From Anaerocolumna cellulosilytica (GTDB taxonomy: Bacteria > Bacillota > Clostridia > Lachnospirales > Lachnospiraceae): a stretch of DNA of 64,000 bases. The translations under genes and the position numbers were made by a program. Position 1 is the stretch's first letter. Each line of letters starts with the position of its first letter. The stretch covers positions 1,117,501-1,181,500 of the forward strand of contig NZ_AP023367.1 in NCBI RefSeq assembly GCF_014218335.1, given 5' to 3'. This document shows, one piece after another, positions 9,699 to 18,983 of this stretch. The notes under the pieces are model-generated. The model was not told the DNA's origin. It was given only the letters and a program-made list of their open reading frames with translations, and ran no database searches.

Positions 9699-10502
9699 TT
9701 GAGAAAGAAACAAAAGTTTACTATATTTATTATATGTATTTTGCTAATTGGGATAACTGGATTCGGTTATGCAATTACCCATAAGACCGAAGTAAAAAAT
9801 CAACTAAGACGCTTTCAATATTTTATAGAATTAAGTGAAAGAAAGAATGAAGTGCCCGAATATAAAGTCATATTGAAGAATTATAATAAGTATCCGACTG
9901 ACCTTCTACAATTAGCACTAGATAATGTGGAGGCAGTAGAGTTCGTAAAAGACTATATTAATGAAAAAGATAAGTCAATCGATATTAACTTAATTGATGA
10001 CTTTAATTATGATAATGTGCCGCTATTAATACAATGGGACAAGCGCTGGGGATACTCCAGTTATGGTGATAATATAATCGGAATTAACGGATGTGGTCCG
10101 ACCTGTATGTCTATGGTATACACTGCGCTTACAGGTGACGTATCTATGAATCCTAAGGCGATGTCAGAATTTTGTATGGAATCTGGTTTTTACAATGAGA
10201 ATGGAACAATATGGACGTTTATGACAGAGGGTGCAAGAATTCTTGGTATTTATTCCAGAGAAGCGGAGTTAAATGAAGAAGGGATGATAAAGGAATTAGA
10301 TAATAATCATCTAATTATCTTGAGTATGAAACCAGGCGACTTTACTCAGAGTGGTCATTTTATTGTTATTACTGGTTATGACAACAATACTTTTTCCATT
10401 CATGATCCAAACAGTATATTACGCAGTAATAAAGCGTGGGATTATAATACTCTCAAAAACCAAACGAAGAAGATGTGGATATTTTCTGCAGATACAATGT
10501 GA
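9699..10502 (+). CDS. Membrane-anchored C39-like cysteine peptidase
   Basis: 267 residues with a single N-terminal hydrophobic segment (residues 6-26), then a papain-fold C39_2 domain. Catalytic residues are visible: Cys132 in NGCGPTCMSM, His220 in GHFIVITGYD and Asp236 in IHDPNS; the glutamine of QWDKRW (about 111) fits the oxyanion position. TTG 9699 follows AGGAGG at 9687-9692. It probably acts on a cell-surface or secreted peptide bond; substrate unknown. It sits 21 bases after the polymerase gene, which suggests co-transcription, but C39_2 proteins have no known fixed role in glycan loci. Confidence 0.75.
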   Translation: MRKKQKFTIFIICILLIGITGFGYAITHKTEVKNQLRRFQYFIELSERKNEVPEYKVILKNYNKYPTDLLQLALDNVEAVEFVKDYINEKDKSIDINLIDDFNYDNVPLLIQWDKRWGYSSYGDNIIGINGCGPTCMSMVYTALTGDVSMNPKAMSEFCMESGFYNENGTIWTFMTEGARILGIYSREAELNEEGMIKELDNNHLIILSMKPGDFTQSGHFIVITGYDNNTFSIHDPNSILRSNKAWDYNTLKNQTKKMWIFSADTM

Positions 10503-10601
10503 TATATCAGAAAAATACCATACTTATTTAACAATTAATTAATTGCTTTCCACATCTAATATCTGTATAATTATCATAAAGCATCAACGAAAGGAGCATT
10601 T

Positions 10602-11882
10602 ATGGGAATTACAGCAGATAATAAACCTCATAAGATGACAAAAGACCAACAGGAACAGCATGAAAAGAATGACTTCCAGTCAGAAAATATGTATGAAACC
10701 AATAGACCCTATAAAAAACCGATATTTGCAAATAAGAACTATTTATCTATAAGCCTATACGCACTTATGGTTATAATCATTGGTGCATTTGTTATCTATC
10801 TGTTCTTTAATATGAAACAGACAAAGGAAGTAATTGCTAATTTTTTAAATACCTTATCACCGTTTTTACTGGCTTTTTTTATTGCCTTTATGATTAATCC
10901 TTTGGTGATAAAGCTACGCAACTTTTTCCAGAATGTTGTAAAAATCAAGTCTAGGGCATTACGGGTATTTTTATCTATTTTTATTTCTTATTTGCTTGTT
11001 ATTGGAGGATTGACAATTACGATGCTGTATGTAACACCTCAATTAATACAAAGCATTACGGATTTGTTAGCCAATCAGAATAAAATGTATGATGAGATAT
11101 ATGGTTTCTTTACTAGCTTATATGAGAAGTACCCGGACTTGAATTTAGAAACGGTAGTTGAGTATGTTGAAAATATGATACCGGACTTGATTGGACAGGG
11201 TACGCAGTTATTAAGTAGTATGATACCAAAGCTATATCTGTTTTCTGTATCCATTATTAAGATGTTTGTAAATATATTATTAGCAATTGTTATTTCTTGT
11301 TATATGATATTAGATAGGAAGAATCTGAAATTTAATGCAAAAAGACTAATTTATTCTATTATGTCGGTAGACAGAGCAAATGGCTTCATTGAAACAGGCA
11401 AAGAATGTGCAAGCATTTTTAATAAATTTATTGTAGGAAAATTCATTGATTCTCTAATTATTGGTATCCTATGCTTTATCTTAATGTCTATATTACGTTT
11501 GCCATATTCCATCTTATTAAGTGTAATTGTGGGTATAACCAATATGATACCTTATTTTGGGCCTTTTATAGGTGCAGTTCCAGGTATTGTTATCTTCCTG
11601 CTAATCAACCCCATTCAAAGCTTAATTTTTGCGGGAATGATATTAATTTTGCAGCAATTCGACGGTCTATATTTAGGTCCTAAAATACTTGGTGAATCGA
11701 CTGGGTTAAAACCACTGTGGATAATATTTGCCATAACCATAGGTGGCGCTTATGCAGGAGCATTAGGAATGTTTTTAGGTGTTCCGCTTATTGCTGTTAT
11801 TACGTATCTATTAGATAAGTTTATAAAAAAAAGATTGACGCAAAAAAATATTGTGTTAGAAAAAAATCTTGATTCACTCTAA
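10602..11882 (+). CDS. AI-2E family transporter
   Basis: 426 residues with a charged, glutamine-rich cytosolic N-tail of about 45 residues and then the AI-2E/PerM/YdiK arrangement: helices near 55-115, a soluble middle, and a dense set of helices at 270-410 containing GITNMIPYFGPFIGAVPG and the terminal GVPLIAV motif. Members export small molecules or ions; the autoinducer-2 role is shown for few. A second family member is at 52322. Its place between two glycan blocks probably reflects insertion, not a biosynthetic role. Confidence 0.85.
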   Translation: MGITADNKPHKMTKDQQEQHEKNDFQSENMYETNRPYKKPIFANKNYLSISLYALMVIIIGAFVIYLFFNMKQTKEVIANFLNTLSPFLLAFFIAFMINPLVIKLRNFFQNVVKIKSRALRVFLSIFISYLLVIGGLTITMLYVTPQLIQSITDLLANQNKMYDEIYGFFTSLYEKYPDLNLETVVEYVENMIPDLIGQGTQLLSSMIPKLYLFSVSIIKMFVNILLAIVISCYMILDRKNLKFNAKRLIYSIMSVDRANGFIETGKECASIFNKFIVGKFIDSLIIGILCFILMSILRLPYSILLSVIVGITNMIPYFGPFIGAVPGIVIFLLINPIQSLIFAGMILILQQFDGLYLGPKILGESTGLKPLWIIFAITIGGAYAGALGMFLGVPLIAVITYLLDKFIKKRLTQKNIVLEKNLDSL

Positions 11883-11906
11883 GTAACTTAATACGATCTG
11901 CACGAT

Positions 11907-11962
11907 TTCCCACTTTTCGAATATACTGATTAAGTATCATCGGTTTTATTCGGGGGTGGGAA
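11907..11962 (+). promoter_or_regulatory. Stem-loop that covers the ribosome site of the next gene
   Basis: TTCCCAC (11907-11913) pairs with GTGGGAA (11956-11962) and CGAATA (11918-11923) with TATTCG (11947-11952); the TTT/GGG between them can form G-U pairs. The 3' strand contains the G-rich ribosome site of the TTG start at 11966, so folding would hide it. Confidence 0.45.
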
Positions 11963-11965
11963 TTC

Positions 11966-13129
11966 TTGTCTAAGAAAATAAAATATATAGCTTTCTATTC
12001 AGATAGTAAGGATACATTGCAAAACCGGCAAGCAGCACTGGCTGCAGTTCAGAAGATAAATTATATTAGCGATACCTTAGCAAATAGCGGCTACAAAGTA
12101 AATATTATTTCGCCGGCTTGGACAGATAATAAAAAAGGTTTTTACTGTGGCTATTCGAAAAGGATATCAAATAACATCGAACTAACGCTCTTTCATACCT
12201 TCAGTTCTGGTTTCAAATACATCCGCATGTTTAAATATATATATTCTCTGATGCAGTTATTTTTCTATTTACTCTTTCATGTCCGCAAAAGGGAACAGGT
12301 TTTGGTATACCATTCTATAGCATTAATACTTCCTGTACAAGTTGCAAAATTTATAAAAGGTTTTACCTTAATTCTTGAAGTGGAAGAAATATATCAGGAT
12401 TTGCAGTATGTCAATCCAATTATGAAGCGTTTAGAATACCACCTAATTCATAAGGCCGATAAACTTATCTTTGCTTCTAAGGAGCTTAATAAAAAGTTTA
12501 ATAAGGATAAGAAACCGGCAGTGACTATTTATGGTGCTTATACGGTACAAAAAGATAGAAAGGTTTCTTTTTTAGATAATAAAATTCATGTTGTATATTC
12601 CGGCACCTTAGATCCCAGAAAAGGTGGTGCTTTGGCAGCGATTTATGCGGCTAAGTATTTGCCTGATAATTATCATGTACACATTCTTGGTTTTGGTTCC
12701 CCAGAAGAAATTAAAGATTTGACAAATAGGATAGAAAAGATAAATAAAACTGCAACAGCAGCATTAACTTATGAGGGAATAGTGTACGGTGAGGCGTATA
12801 ATCAATTTCTACAAAAATGCCAGATTGGACTTAGTACCTATAAATCCCATGAGGACTTTTGCAATACTTCTTTTCCATCTAAAATTCTTACTTATCTATC
12901 AAACGGTCTGCAAGTAGTCGCAGGGCAGATACAATCCATAGAGGACGCACCTATGGGGAAACTGCTTCATTATTATGAACAACAAACACCCCAAGCCATT
13001 GCCGAAGCAATCGTATCCGTGGATATTAGCCGGGATTATGATAGTAGGTCTCTGGTAAAGGAGTTGGATATTCTGTTTAAAAACGACCTCAATAGGCTGC
13101 TGAAAATGAAAGATACGAGAAAAAATTAA
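11966..13129 (+). CDS. GT-B glycosyltransferase (family 1/4-like)
   Basis: 387 residues. The C-terminal half carries the GT4-type nucleotide-sugar site: HVVYSGTLDPRKGGALAAIYAA, then HILGFGSPEEI and a conserved SFPSKILTYLSNGLQVVAG loop with acidic residues. The N-terminal half is the acceptor domain with EVEEIYQD. No membrane span. It starts at TTG 11966 behind a G-rich site (GGGGGTGGG) that is part of a stem-loop. It probably adds one sugar to the lipid-linked repeat unit; donor and linkage unknown. Two terminator hairpins follow, so it may be a separate transcript. Confidence 0.75.
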   Translation: MSKKIKYIAFYSDSKDTLQNRQAALAAVQKINYISDTLANSGYKVNIISPAWTDNKKGFYCGYSKRISNNIELTLFHTFSSGFKYIRMFKYIYSLMQLFFYLLFHVRKREQVLVYHSIALILPVQVAKFIKGFTLILEVEEIYQDLQYVNPIMKRLEYHLIHKADKLIFASKELNKKFNKDKKPAVTIYGAYTVQKDRKVSFLDNKIHVVYSGTLDPRKGGALAAIYAAKYLPDNYHVHILGFGSPEEIKDLTNRIEKINKTATAALTYEGIVYGEAYNQFLQKCQIGLSTYKSHEDFCNTSFPSKILTYLSNGLQVVAGQIQSIEDAPMGKLLHYYEQQTPQAIAEAIVSVDISRDYDSRSLVKELDILFKNDLNRLLKMKDTRKN

Positions 13130-13252
13130 GAATATAGAATAATATGTGGTTCTTTTTTTATGACCTGCGAGGAAACAGTCCTCATTGAACAAGCAATATG
13201 TTTAAAACTAAAAGTACTATTTGGTAGTATTTTGAACATTTCATACATCGAC

Positions 13253-13305
13253 AGACCAATGAATCGTAGGATTTTAGTTGAGGAATTAAATATATGAATT
13301 GGTCT
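13253..13305 (+). terminator. Terminator-like hairpin after the glycosyltransferase
   Basis: AGACCAAT (13253-13260) pairs with ATTGGTCT (13298-13305), followed by TTTT. The loop is long (37 bases), so it is the weaker of the two hairpins here. Confidence 0.4.
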
Positions 13306-13309
13306 TTTT

Positions 13310-13337
13310 AAGACTGTTATTTTTACCAGTCTTTTTT
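13310..13337 (+). terminator. Intrinsic terminator
   Basis: AAGACTG (13310-13316) pairs with CAGTCTT (13327-13333) around a 10-base loop and runs into TTTTTT. Short stem plus U-run, as in a Rho-independent terminator. Confidence 0.7.
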
Positions 13338-13395
13338 CATTTCTATGTATAGATTGCACACATCACCCAAATAACCAAAATTTAACAGTAAAATA

Positions 13396-13424
13396 TTGAC
13401 AATTAGTAAAACCTTCTTTATAAT
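13396..13424 (+). promoter_or_regulatory. Consensus SigA promoter for the second glycan block
   Basis: TTGACA at 13396-13401 and TATAAT at 13419-13424 with exactly 17 bases between them: both boxes are perfect. Transcription would begin near 13431, about 85 bases before the epimerase gene. Confidence 0.85.
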
Positions 13425-13518
13425 ATCAATCTATAGATATCTCCGCTCGTGAATATTTATTATTAGATATTCTTTCTTATAGCTGTAACTTATAACGAAG
13501 AAAGAAGAAAGGGTGACT

Positions 13519-14553
13519 GTGTTATCTGGTAAAACAATCTTAATTACTGGGGCAGCCGGATTCATTGGCTCCCATCTAACAAAAGCTCTTTTGACCACAT
13601 ATGATACTGTCAAAGTCATTGGAATTGACAGTATGAATGATTATTATGAGGTAACTCTAAAAGAATACCGTCTAAAAGAATTACATACCAAGGAACGATT
13701 TGTTTTCGTAAAAGGAAATATTGCGGATAAAGAAATGGTGAATCAGATGTTTGAGCGTTATGAGCCAAATGTAGTTGTGAATCTGGCGGCACAGGCCGGA
13801 GTTCGTTATTCTATTACAAATCCGGATGCTTATATAGAAAGTAATCTGGTTGGCTTTTTTCATATTCTTGAAGCGGTTCGGCATTCTTATGATACAGGTA
13901 ATACGCCGGTAGAGCATTTTGTTTATGCCTCAAGTTCCTCAGTGTACGGTTCTAATAAAAAAATACCCTATAGTACAAATGATAAGGTGGACAATCCGGT
14001 TTCTCTTTATGCTGCGACAAAAAAGTCAAACGAACTAATGGCTCATGCCTACAGCAAACTTTATGACCTTCAAACGACCGGTCTACGTTTTTTTACAGTG
14101 TATGGCCCTGCCGGAAGGCCGGATATGGCTTATTTTGATTTCACTAATAAAATGGTACAAGGACAGAAGATTTCTATATATAACTATGGTGATATGTATC
14201 GTGATTTTACCTATATTGATGACATTGTAACAGGGATTATAAGAGTGCTTGAGAAGATACCATCCGTTAATGAAGAAGGCATAAAATACAAGGTTTACAA
14301 TATCGGGAATAATAAGCCGGAACATTTACTGCACTTTGTGGATACCCTTGAAAAATGTCTGATGTCAGAAGGTATAATTCATAAACCTGTAAGGCGGGAG
14401 CTTCTGCCTATGCAGCCAGGGGATGTTTATCAGACGTATGCAGATGTAGAGGATTTAGTGAAAGAGTTTGGTTTTAAACCCGGCACAAGCTTAGAGGAAG
14501 GTTTGCGTCGCTTCTCAAAATGGTATGGTGAATACTATTGTAAAGAAAAATAA
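13519..14553 (+). CDS. NAD-dependent sugar epimerase, UDP-glucuronate 4-epimerase type
   Basis: 344 residues of an extended short-chain dehydrogenase: ILITGAAGFIGSHLTKALL, NLAAQAGVRYSITNP, SSSVYGSNKKIPY, and the Tyr-Lys pair in YAATKKSNE. These motifs, including the RFFTVYGPAGRPDMA loop, match GalE-like UDP-glucuronate/UDP-GlcNAc epimerases; the exact substrate is not certain. The frame opens with GTG at 13513, but GAAAGGG at 13507-13513 spaces better to GTG 13519. It is the first gene behind a perfect promoter. Confidence 0.85.
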   Translation: MLSGKTILITGAAGFIGSHLTKALLTTYDTVKVIGIDSMNDYYEVTLKEYRLKELHTKERFVFVKGNIADKEMVNQMFERYEPNVVVNLAAQAGVRYSITNPDAYIESNLVGFFHILEAVRHSYDTGNTPVEHFVYASSSSVYGSNKKIPYSTNDKVDNPVSLYAATKKSNELMAHAYSKLYDLQTTGLRFFTVYGPAGRPDMAYFDFTNKMVQGQKISIYNYGDMYRDFTYIDDIVTGIIRVLEKIPSVNEEGIKYKVYNIGNNKPEHLLHFVDTLEKCLMSEGIIHKPVRRELLPMQPGDVYQTYADVEDLVKEFGFKPGTSLEEGLRRFSKWYGEYYCKEK

Positions 14554-14617
14554 ACAAAACGACTGGAAACCCTCACCAATATAAGCAGAGCAGGTAATGT
14601 TAAGATAGGAGATAAAT

Positions 14618-15088
14618 ATGGCTAAAAAGCATAATCGCACCCCAAAGCTTTGTTTTGTATCCTCCTCTGGAGGACATTGGGAGCAATTACAAAAGTTAAA
14701 GCCTTTAGCAGATAAATACATAGGATTTTTTGTTACGGAAAAGACCCAGTTTCCCGCCCCCATGGGAAGATATTTTATGAGACAGACAGATTTAAAGGAC
14801 AAAAGAATGCTCCCTAAAATGATATGGAATTCAGCATATGCGATATTTATCTGGTTAAAAGAACGCCCGGATTTTGTAATTACAACAGGCACTATGGTTG
14901 CGTATCCGTTTTACCTGTTGACGGTTCTTTTTCGTAAAAAATTTATATTTATTGAGACCTTTGGTCGTGCCAATATGCCCACAGTTGCTGGAAAACGAAT
15001 GGAGAAACATTCAGAACTTTTTATAGTTCAGTGGGAAACCCAGAAAAAATATTATAAAAATGCAGTATATGGAGGATGTTTGTATTGA
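14618..15088 (+). CDS. PssD/Alg14-like glycosyltransferase subunit
   Basis: 156 residues matching the Alg14/PssD/Cps14F family: N-terminal LCFVSSSGGHWEQL, then TTGTMVAYPF and FIETFGRANMPTVAGK. Family members are the membrane-associated partner that recruits the catalytic Alg13/PssE subunit. The next gene is exactly such a partner and overlaps this stop codon by four bases, so a two-protein enzyme, probably a beta-1,4-galactosyl or glucosaminyl transferase, is well supported. Confidence 0.88.
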   Translation: MAKKHNRTPKLCFVSSSGGHWEQLQKLKPLADKYIGFFVTEKTQFPAPMGRYFMRQTDLKDKRMLPKMIWNSAYAIFIWLKERPDFVITTGTMVAYPFYLLTVLFRKKFIFIETFGRANMPTVAGKRMEKHSELFIVQWETQKKYYKNAVYGGCLY

Positions 15089-15576
15089 TATTTGTTACAG
15101 TTGGCTCACGTAATTACCCCTTTGACCGTTTATTTAAAAAATTAGATGAATTATATGAAGATGGTACAATTACGGATTCTATGTTTGCACAGGTTGGGGC
15201 CTCTTCATACCGGCCAAAACATTTTGAGTATGAAGATTTTATAGCACCGGAGGAATTTACAGAACGAGTGGAAGCAGCGGATATTGTAGTCAGCCATGGT
15301 GCTTCCGGTTCCATCATGAAGGCTTTAAATGCCGGTAAAAAAGTGATTGCAGTTACAAGACTTGAAAAATACGGGGAACATATCAACGACCATCAAATTC
15401 AGAATAATGAAGCCTTTGGAAGCAATCGTTTTGTTATTCCGGTATATGAGATGGAGGAATTAAAGAGTGCCTTTGAGAAAATTTATTCCGGTTATGATGG
15501 GTTACTTCCCTGGAGGAATAAAGATTCCATGGCCATTGTTAAAATGATAGATACCTTTATTACAAATAACTGGTGA
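15085..15576 (+). CDS. PssE/Alg13-like glycosyltransferase catalytic subunit
   Basis: 163 residues: IFVTVGSRNYPFDRL at the start, then VSHGASGSIMKALNAGKKVIAVTRLEKYGEHINDHQ, the donor-binding region shared with the C-terminal domain of MurG/GT28. I place the start at TTG 15085 (MIFVTVGS) instead of ATG 15076, because GGAGG at 15071-15075 would touch the ATG. The TTGA overlap with the preceding stop implies translational coupling with the PssD-like subunit. Confidence 0.87.
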   Translation: MIFVTVGSRNYPFDRLFKKLDELYEDGTITDSMFAQVGASSYRPKHFEYEDFIAPEEFTERVEAADIVVSHGASGSIMKALNAGKKVIAVTRLEKYGEHINDHQIQNNEAFGSNRFVIPVYEMEELKSAFEKIYSGYDGLLPWRNKDSMAIVKMIDTFITNNW

Positions 15577-15633
15577 AGTGTCCGTTATTTCTGTGGCTTA
15601 AAATTGCAATTATCGAAAGGACATAGTATTTTT

Positions 15634-16905
15634 ATGGATTTATTATGGATAGAAAATGCGGGAAAACAGCTGACTGAGCAATTTCCGGCAATAAAATATG
15701 CTTGTAAACGTATTTATCAACTTGGTATGTTCACTATATCAAACGAGAAAATAAAGGCAGAAGGTGAAATTATTCGAGTATCTCCAGAGGATGGTTATGA
15801 ATATTTTTTTGGATATTATGATAAATCCCCTTGGGATGCCACGAACCGCTATATGATTGGGTTAAAGGTGAGGCAGACTTATAAACAAACTGCGCCAAAA
15901 GAGATTGGAGAAATCGTATTATTGGACAGCCATAATAGTTATACCCCGATTACAATTGCTAAATCCCATTCCTGGAATGTACAGCAAGGTTGTATGGCGC
16001 AATGGCTTGGACCGGATTTTAAAAGCCGAATCATTTATAATGACTGCCGGAATGGACGTTTTTGCTCGGTGGTTTTCTCAGTAGATACGATGAAAGAAGA
16101 ACGGGTTTATGAACTGCCGGTTTATGATGTAGCAAGGAGCGGTGAATATGCTCTTAGCCTTGATTTTTCAAGACTTCACAGGATGCGTCCGGGCTATGGT
16201 TACTCCAACCTGACAGAAGATACTAAAAATATATTCTGTCCGGATAAACCTGCTATTCGCATATTATATCTTAATAGCGGTAACATAGCCGACCTAAAGA
16301 ATTATACGGATTTTGCAGCATTTGAACCGGATGAGACGATGCAGGGTGCAGAACATAAAGTGAATCATATCATGATTTCACCTGATGGCAGTCGGTTTAT
16401 GGTACTCCATCGATGGTTTCAAAAAGGAAGGAAGCATACCAGACTGGTTACAATGAATGCTGACGGAAGTGAAATGTATAACTTGTCTGATACTGTCTTT
16501 GTATCCCATTGTTACTGGAAAAATAACAGAGAGATATTGTCGTTTCTTCGTAAGCCCGACGGCGGTGACCATTATTACCTGTTAAGGGATCAATCGCAAG
16601 ATTACAGAATGTTGTGGCCAGAGTTGCATACGGATGGACATTGCAGTTACTCACCGGATGGTAATTATATTATTACAGATACCTATCCAAACCGGAAACG
16701 GTTAGCTTCCGTCTATTTGTGCAGGGAGAATGGTAGGCTTCAAGGGGAAGCAAAGCGAATTGCCAGAGTATTTGCTCCGTTTCGCTATGATAATAATACC
16801 CGGTGTGATTTGCATCCACGATGGAATCATACGGGCGATAAGGTATGTATTGATTCGGTACATGAGGGAAAGCGGGCATTGTATGTTATACCAATAAAGA
16901 GGTAA
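15634..16905 (+). CDS. Beta-propeller protein of glycan loci (TolB/oligogalacturonate-lyase-like fold)
   Basis: About 423 residues with several propeller-blade signatures: ISPDGSRFMVLHRW, CSYSPDGNYIITDTYP and LHPRWNHTGDKVCIDS, plus early FFGYYDKSPWDA. No signal peptide is seen, so it is probably cytosolic. Such proteins occur in exopolysaccharide clusters but I know of no assigned reaction; the fold is shared with oligogalacturonate lyase and TolB. The frame opens at TTG 15604 without a ribosome site; GAAAGGA at 15615-15621 favours ATG 15634. Confidence 0.6.
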   Translation: MDLLWIENAGKQLTEQFPAIKYACKRIYQLGMFTISNEKIKAEGEIIRVSPEDGYEYFFGYYDKSPWDATNRYMIGLKVRQTYKQTAPKEIGEIVLLDSHNSYTPITIAKSHSWNVQQGCMAQWLGPDFKSRIIYNDCRNGRFCSVVFSVDTMKEERVYELPVYDVARSGEYALSLDFSRLHRMRPGYGYSNLTEDTKNIFCPDKPAIRILYLNSGNIADLKNYTDFAAFEPDETMQGAEHKVNHIMISPDGSRFMVLHRWFQKGRKHTRLVTMNADGSEMYNLSDTVFVSHCYWKNNREILSFLRKPDGGDHYYLLRDQSQDYRMLWPELHTDGHCSYSPDGNYIITDTYPNRKRLASVYLCRENGRLQGEAKRIARVFAPFRYDNNTRCDLHPRWNHTGDKVCIDSVHEGKRALYVIPIKR

Positions 16906-16920
16906 GAGGTGGTAGTCGGT

Positions 16921-18945
16921 ATGCAGAGCAATTTAAAAGTGATGGCAAAAGAAAGAGTAAGAACACTTCCTCCTCTTAATATAGAGAAGATAAAAAAGTG
17001 TATAGAGGGGTATTCCTATGTATCATTTGATATTTTTGATACCCTATTAAAAAGAACAGTAGAGAAACCAAGTCATATCTTTTATTTGGCAGCAGAGGAG
17101 TTTAAGAAAAGAACTGGGCAGGTAATTCTTGATTATGAGACTATGCGCAGTAAGGCTGAAATTCATGCCAGAGCTGTATTAGACGATAAGAAGTCAAAAG
17201 CAGGGCAGGAGTCACCAATACATTCGGAAGAAATCACTCTAACGGATATCTATAGACAGATTAACGGGCTTACCGTGCAGGATAAAGAAATCTTGATGCA
17301 AATAGAATATGATTTGGAACTACAACTATGCTGTGAAAATAAGGATATGAAAAAGCTTTTTGAATGGTGCTTAGAAAATAATAAAAAGGTGTTATGTATC
17401 TCTGATATATATCTGCCTGCATCATTGATTGAGGAAATGCTTACCAAATGCGGATATACCGCATATGATAGGCTTTATCTCTCCTCTTTAACCGGATTTA
17501 AAAAAAGTACCGGGAGCTTATTCTTGCATGTATTAAAGTCTTTAAAAATATCAGAAAAAGAACTAGTACATATTGGAGATTCGTTTCAAAGTGATTATTT
17601 GGCGGCGAATAAGCTTGGGATAAAATCGGTCTTAGTGCCAAATAAAATCAATCAGTTAAGCAGAGATGTAGTATCAGACGTTTCCCCAAAAGATAAATTA
17701 GCATACCAAATACTGCAAGCTATGATAAACTGCACTATGCCGTCAGAACAAGACGAGTATTACAGGTTTGGTTATGAAACTTTTGGTATTCTGCTGCATC
17801 ATTTTAACAGGTGGTTAAAGAAGGACTTGGAAAAAAGAAATATATCTAAAATATTTTTCTTTTCCAGAGACGGTAAAATAATGAAGGCAGCCTTTGATAC
17901 CATGTATCCGGAGAGTGGACTTAAAGAGCACTATATTTGTGTATCGCGAAGAAGCTTGCGTGTACCTCAGTTGTGGTTTCAATCGGATCTTAACAGCATT
18001 GTTTATGGTTTCCCGGCAGCAAAATATATAACCATGGAAACATTTTTAATAAATATTGGTTTAGAACCGGATAAGTATATGAAGGAGCTAAAGGAATGCG
18101 GGCTAACTCTTTCAACGGTAGTTAAGCGCAGCGAGATTTCAGCCAGTGAAAGCTTGGTTGCCTTCTATGGGAAGATAAAGCCGGATATGGTTGCGAATTC
18201 CAGGAAGGAGTATGACAGTCTTCTTAGATATCTTAAGGCGAATGACTTTTATGGTGAAGTGGCTGTAGTGGATATCGGTTGGAGGGGGTCTCTTCAATAT
18301 TTTTTACAGCAGATTACAGAACAAGCAGGAATACCAGTAAACATGCACGGCTATTACATCAGTCTATCAAAGGATGCAAAGTGGGACTTGGATATACAGG
18401 GTTATGTCGGTAATGACGCTGGGAAAAATGGGTGTATGGTTTGGAAACCTTTTGTAGGACTGGCAGAAACCTTGTTTATGGCTTTAGAGGGTTCAGCAAA
18501 AAAATATACCTGTTCTGATGCCAATCATACCATAGAACCGATATTGTATCCGTTTGAGTATGTGAAAAATGGGAAGCTTTTGCCGGAAGCGCTGCATGTA
18601 AAAGCGATTCAAGAGGGCGCAATTTCCTATATAAATACCCTTAAGCATTACCCTACTCTCACAGAGCTTACAGTATCTTCTCTTTCAGCATTTGCAAAGA
18701 TTATTGCAGTTGGCAATACACCCAACCGTAAGGAATTAAATATGTTTGCAAACTTTCAATTTTTAGATGAAAAAGTAACCTATCTGGCAAAACCAGCAAA
18801 ATTAAAGTTCTATTTAACAGCTCCTAAGCAGCTTAAACAAGATTTGTGGAGCAGCAGGTGGAAGGTTGGATTTTTAAAAAGACTCCTCCATCTACCGTTT
18901 AATTATGTAAAGCTTTATAAGGTATTAAGCAGCCTTAAAGAGTGA
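16921..18945 (+). CDS. Large HAD-superfamily protein (COG5610 type) of polysaccharide loci
   Basis: 674 residues. Residues about 30-245 are a HAD phosphatase fold: nucleophile motif FDIFDTLL, motif II CISDIYLP, and HIGDSFQSDYLAANKLG as motif IV. A C-terminal region of about 400 residues has a second DxD-like stretch (FFFSRDGKIM) and VVDIGWRGS, and is shared by COG5610 proteins. They are common among glycosyltransferase genes, yet the reaction is not established; sugar- or glycerol-phosphate handling is a guess. ATG 16921 follows AGAGGTGG; the frame itself opens at GTG 16909. Confidence 0.65.
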   Translation: MQSNLKVMAKERVRTLPPLNIEKIKKCIEGYSYVSFDIFDTLLKRTVEKPSHIFYLAAEEFKKRTGQVILDYETMRSKAEIHARAVLDDKKSKAGQESPIHSEEITLTDIYRQINGLTVQDKEILMQIEYDLELQLCCENKDMKKLFEWCLENNKKVLCISDIYLPASLIEEMLTKCGYTAYDRLYLSSLTGFKKSTGSLFLHVLKSLKISEKELVHIGDSFQSDYLAANKLGIKSVLVPNKINQLSRDVVSDVSPKDKLAYQILQAMINCTMPSEQDEYYRFGYETFGILLHHFNRWLKKDLEKRNISKIFFFSRDGKIMKAAFDTMYPESGLKEHYICVSRRSLRVPQLWFQSDLNSIVYGFPAAKYITMETFLINIGLEPDKYMKELKECGLTLSTVVKRSEISASESLVAFYGKIKPDMVANSRKEYDSLLRYLKANDFYGEVAVVDIGWRGSLQYFLQQITEQAGIPVNMHGYYISLSKDAKWDLDIQGYVGNDAGKNGCMVWKPFVGLAETLFMALEGSAKKYTCSDANHTIEPILYPFEYVKNGKLLPEALHVKAIQEGAISYINTLKHYPTLTELTVSSLSAFAKIIAVGNTPNRKELNMFANFQFLDEKVTYLAKPAKLKFYLTAPKQLKQDLWSSRWKVGFLKRLLHLPFNYVKLYKVLSSLKE

Positions 18946-18983
18946 ACATAGCTTAACCTGATGAAGAAGTGGGGTAAAGATAG

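Larger units (their letters stand above)
13130..13518 (+). other. Gap between transcription units
   Basis: This 389-base stretch holds two terminator-like hairpins (13253-13305 and 13310-13337), then a consensus promoter (13396-13424) driving the downstream glycan genes. I see no further gene; small open frames here lack ribosome sites. Confidence 0.6.
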
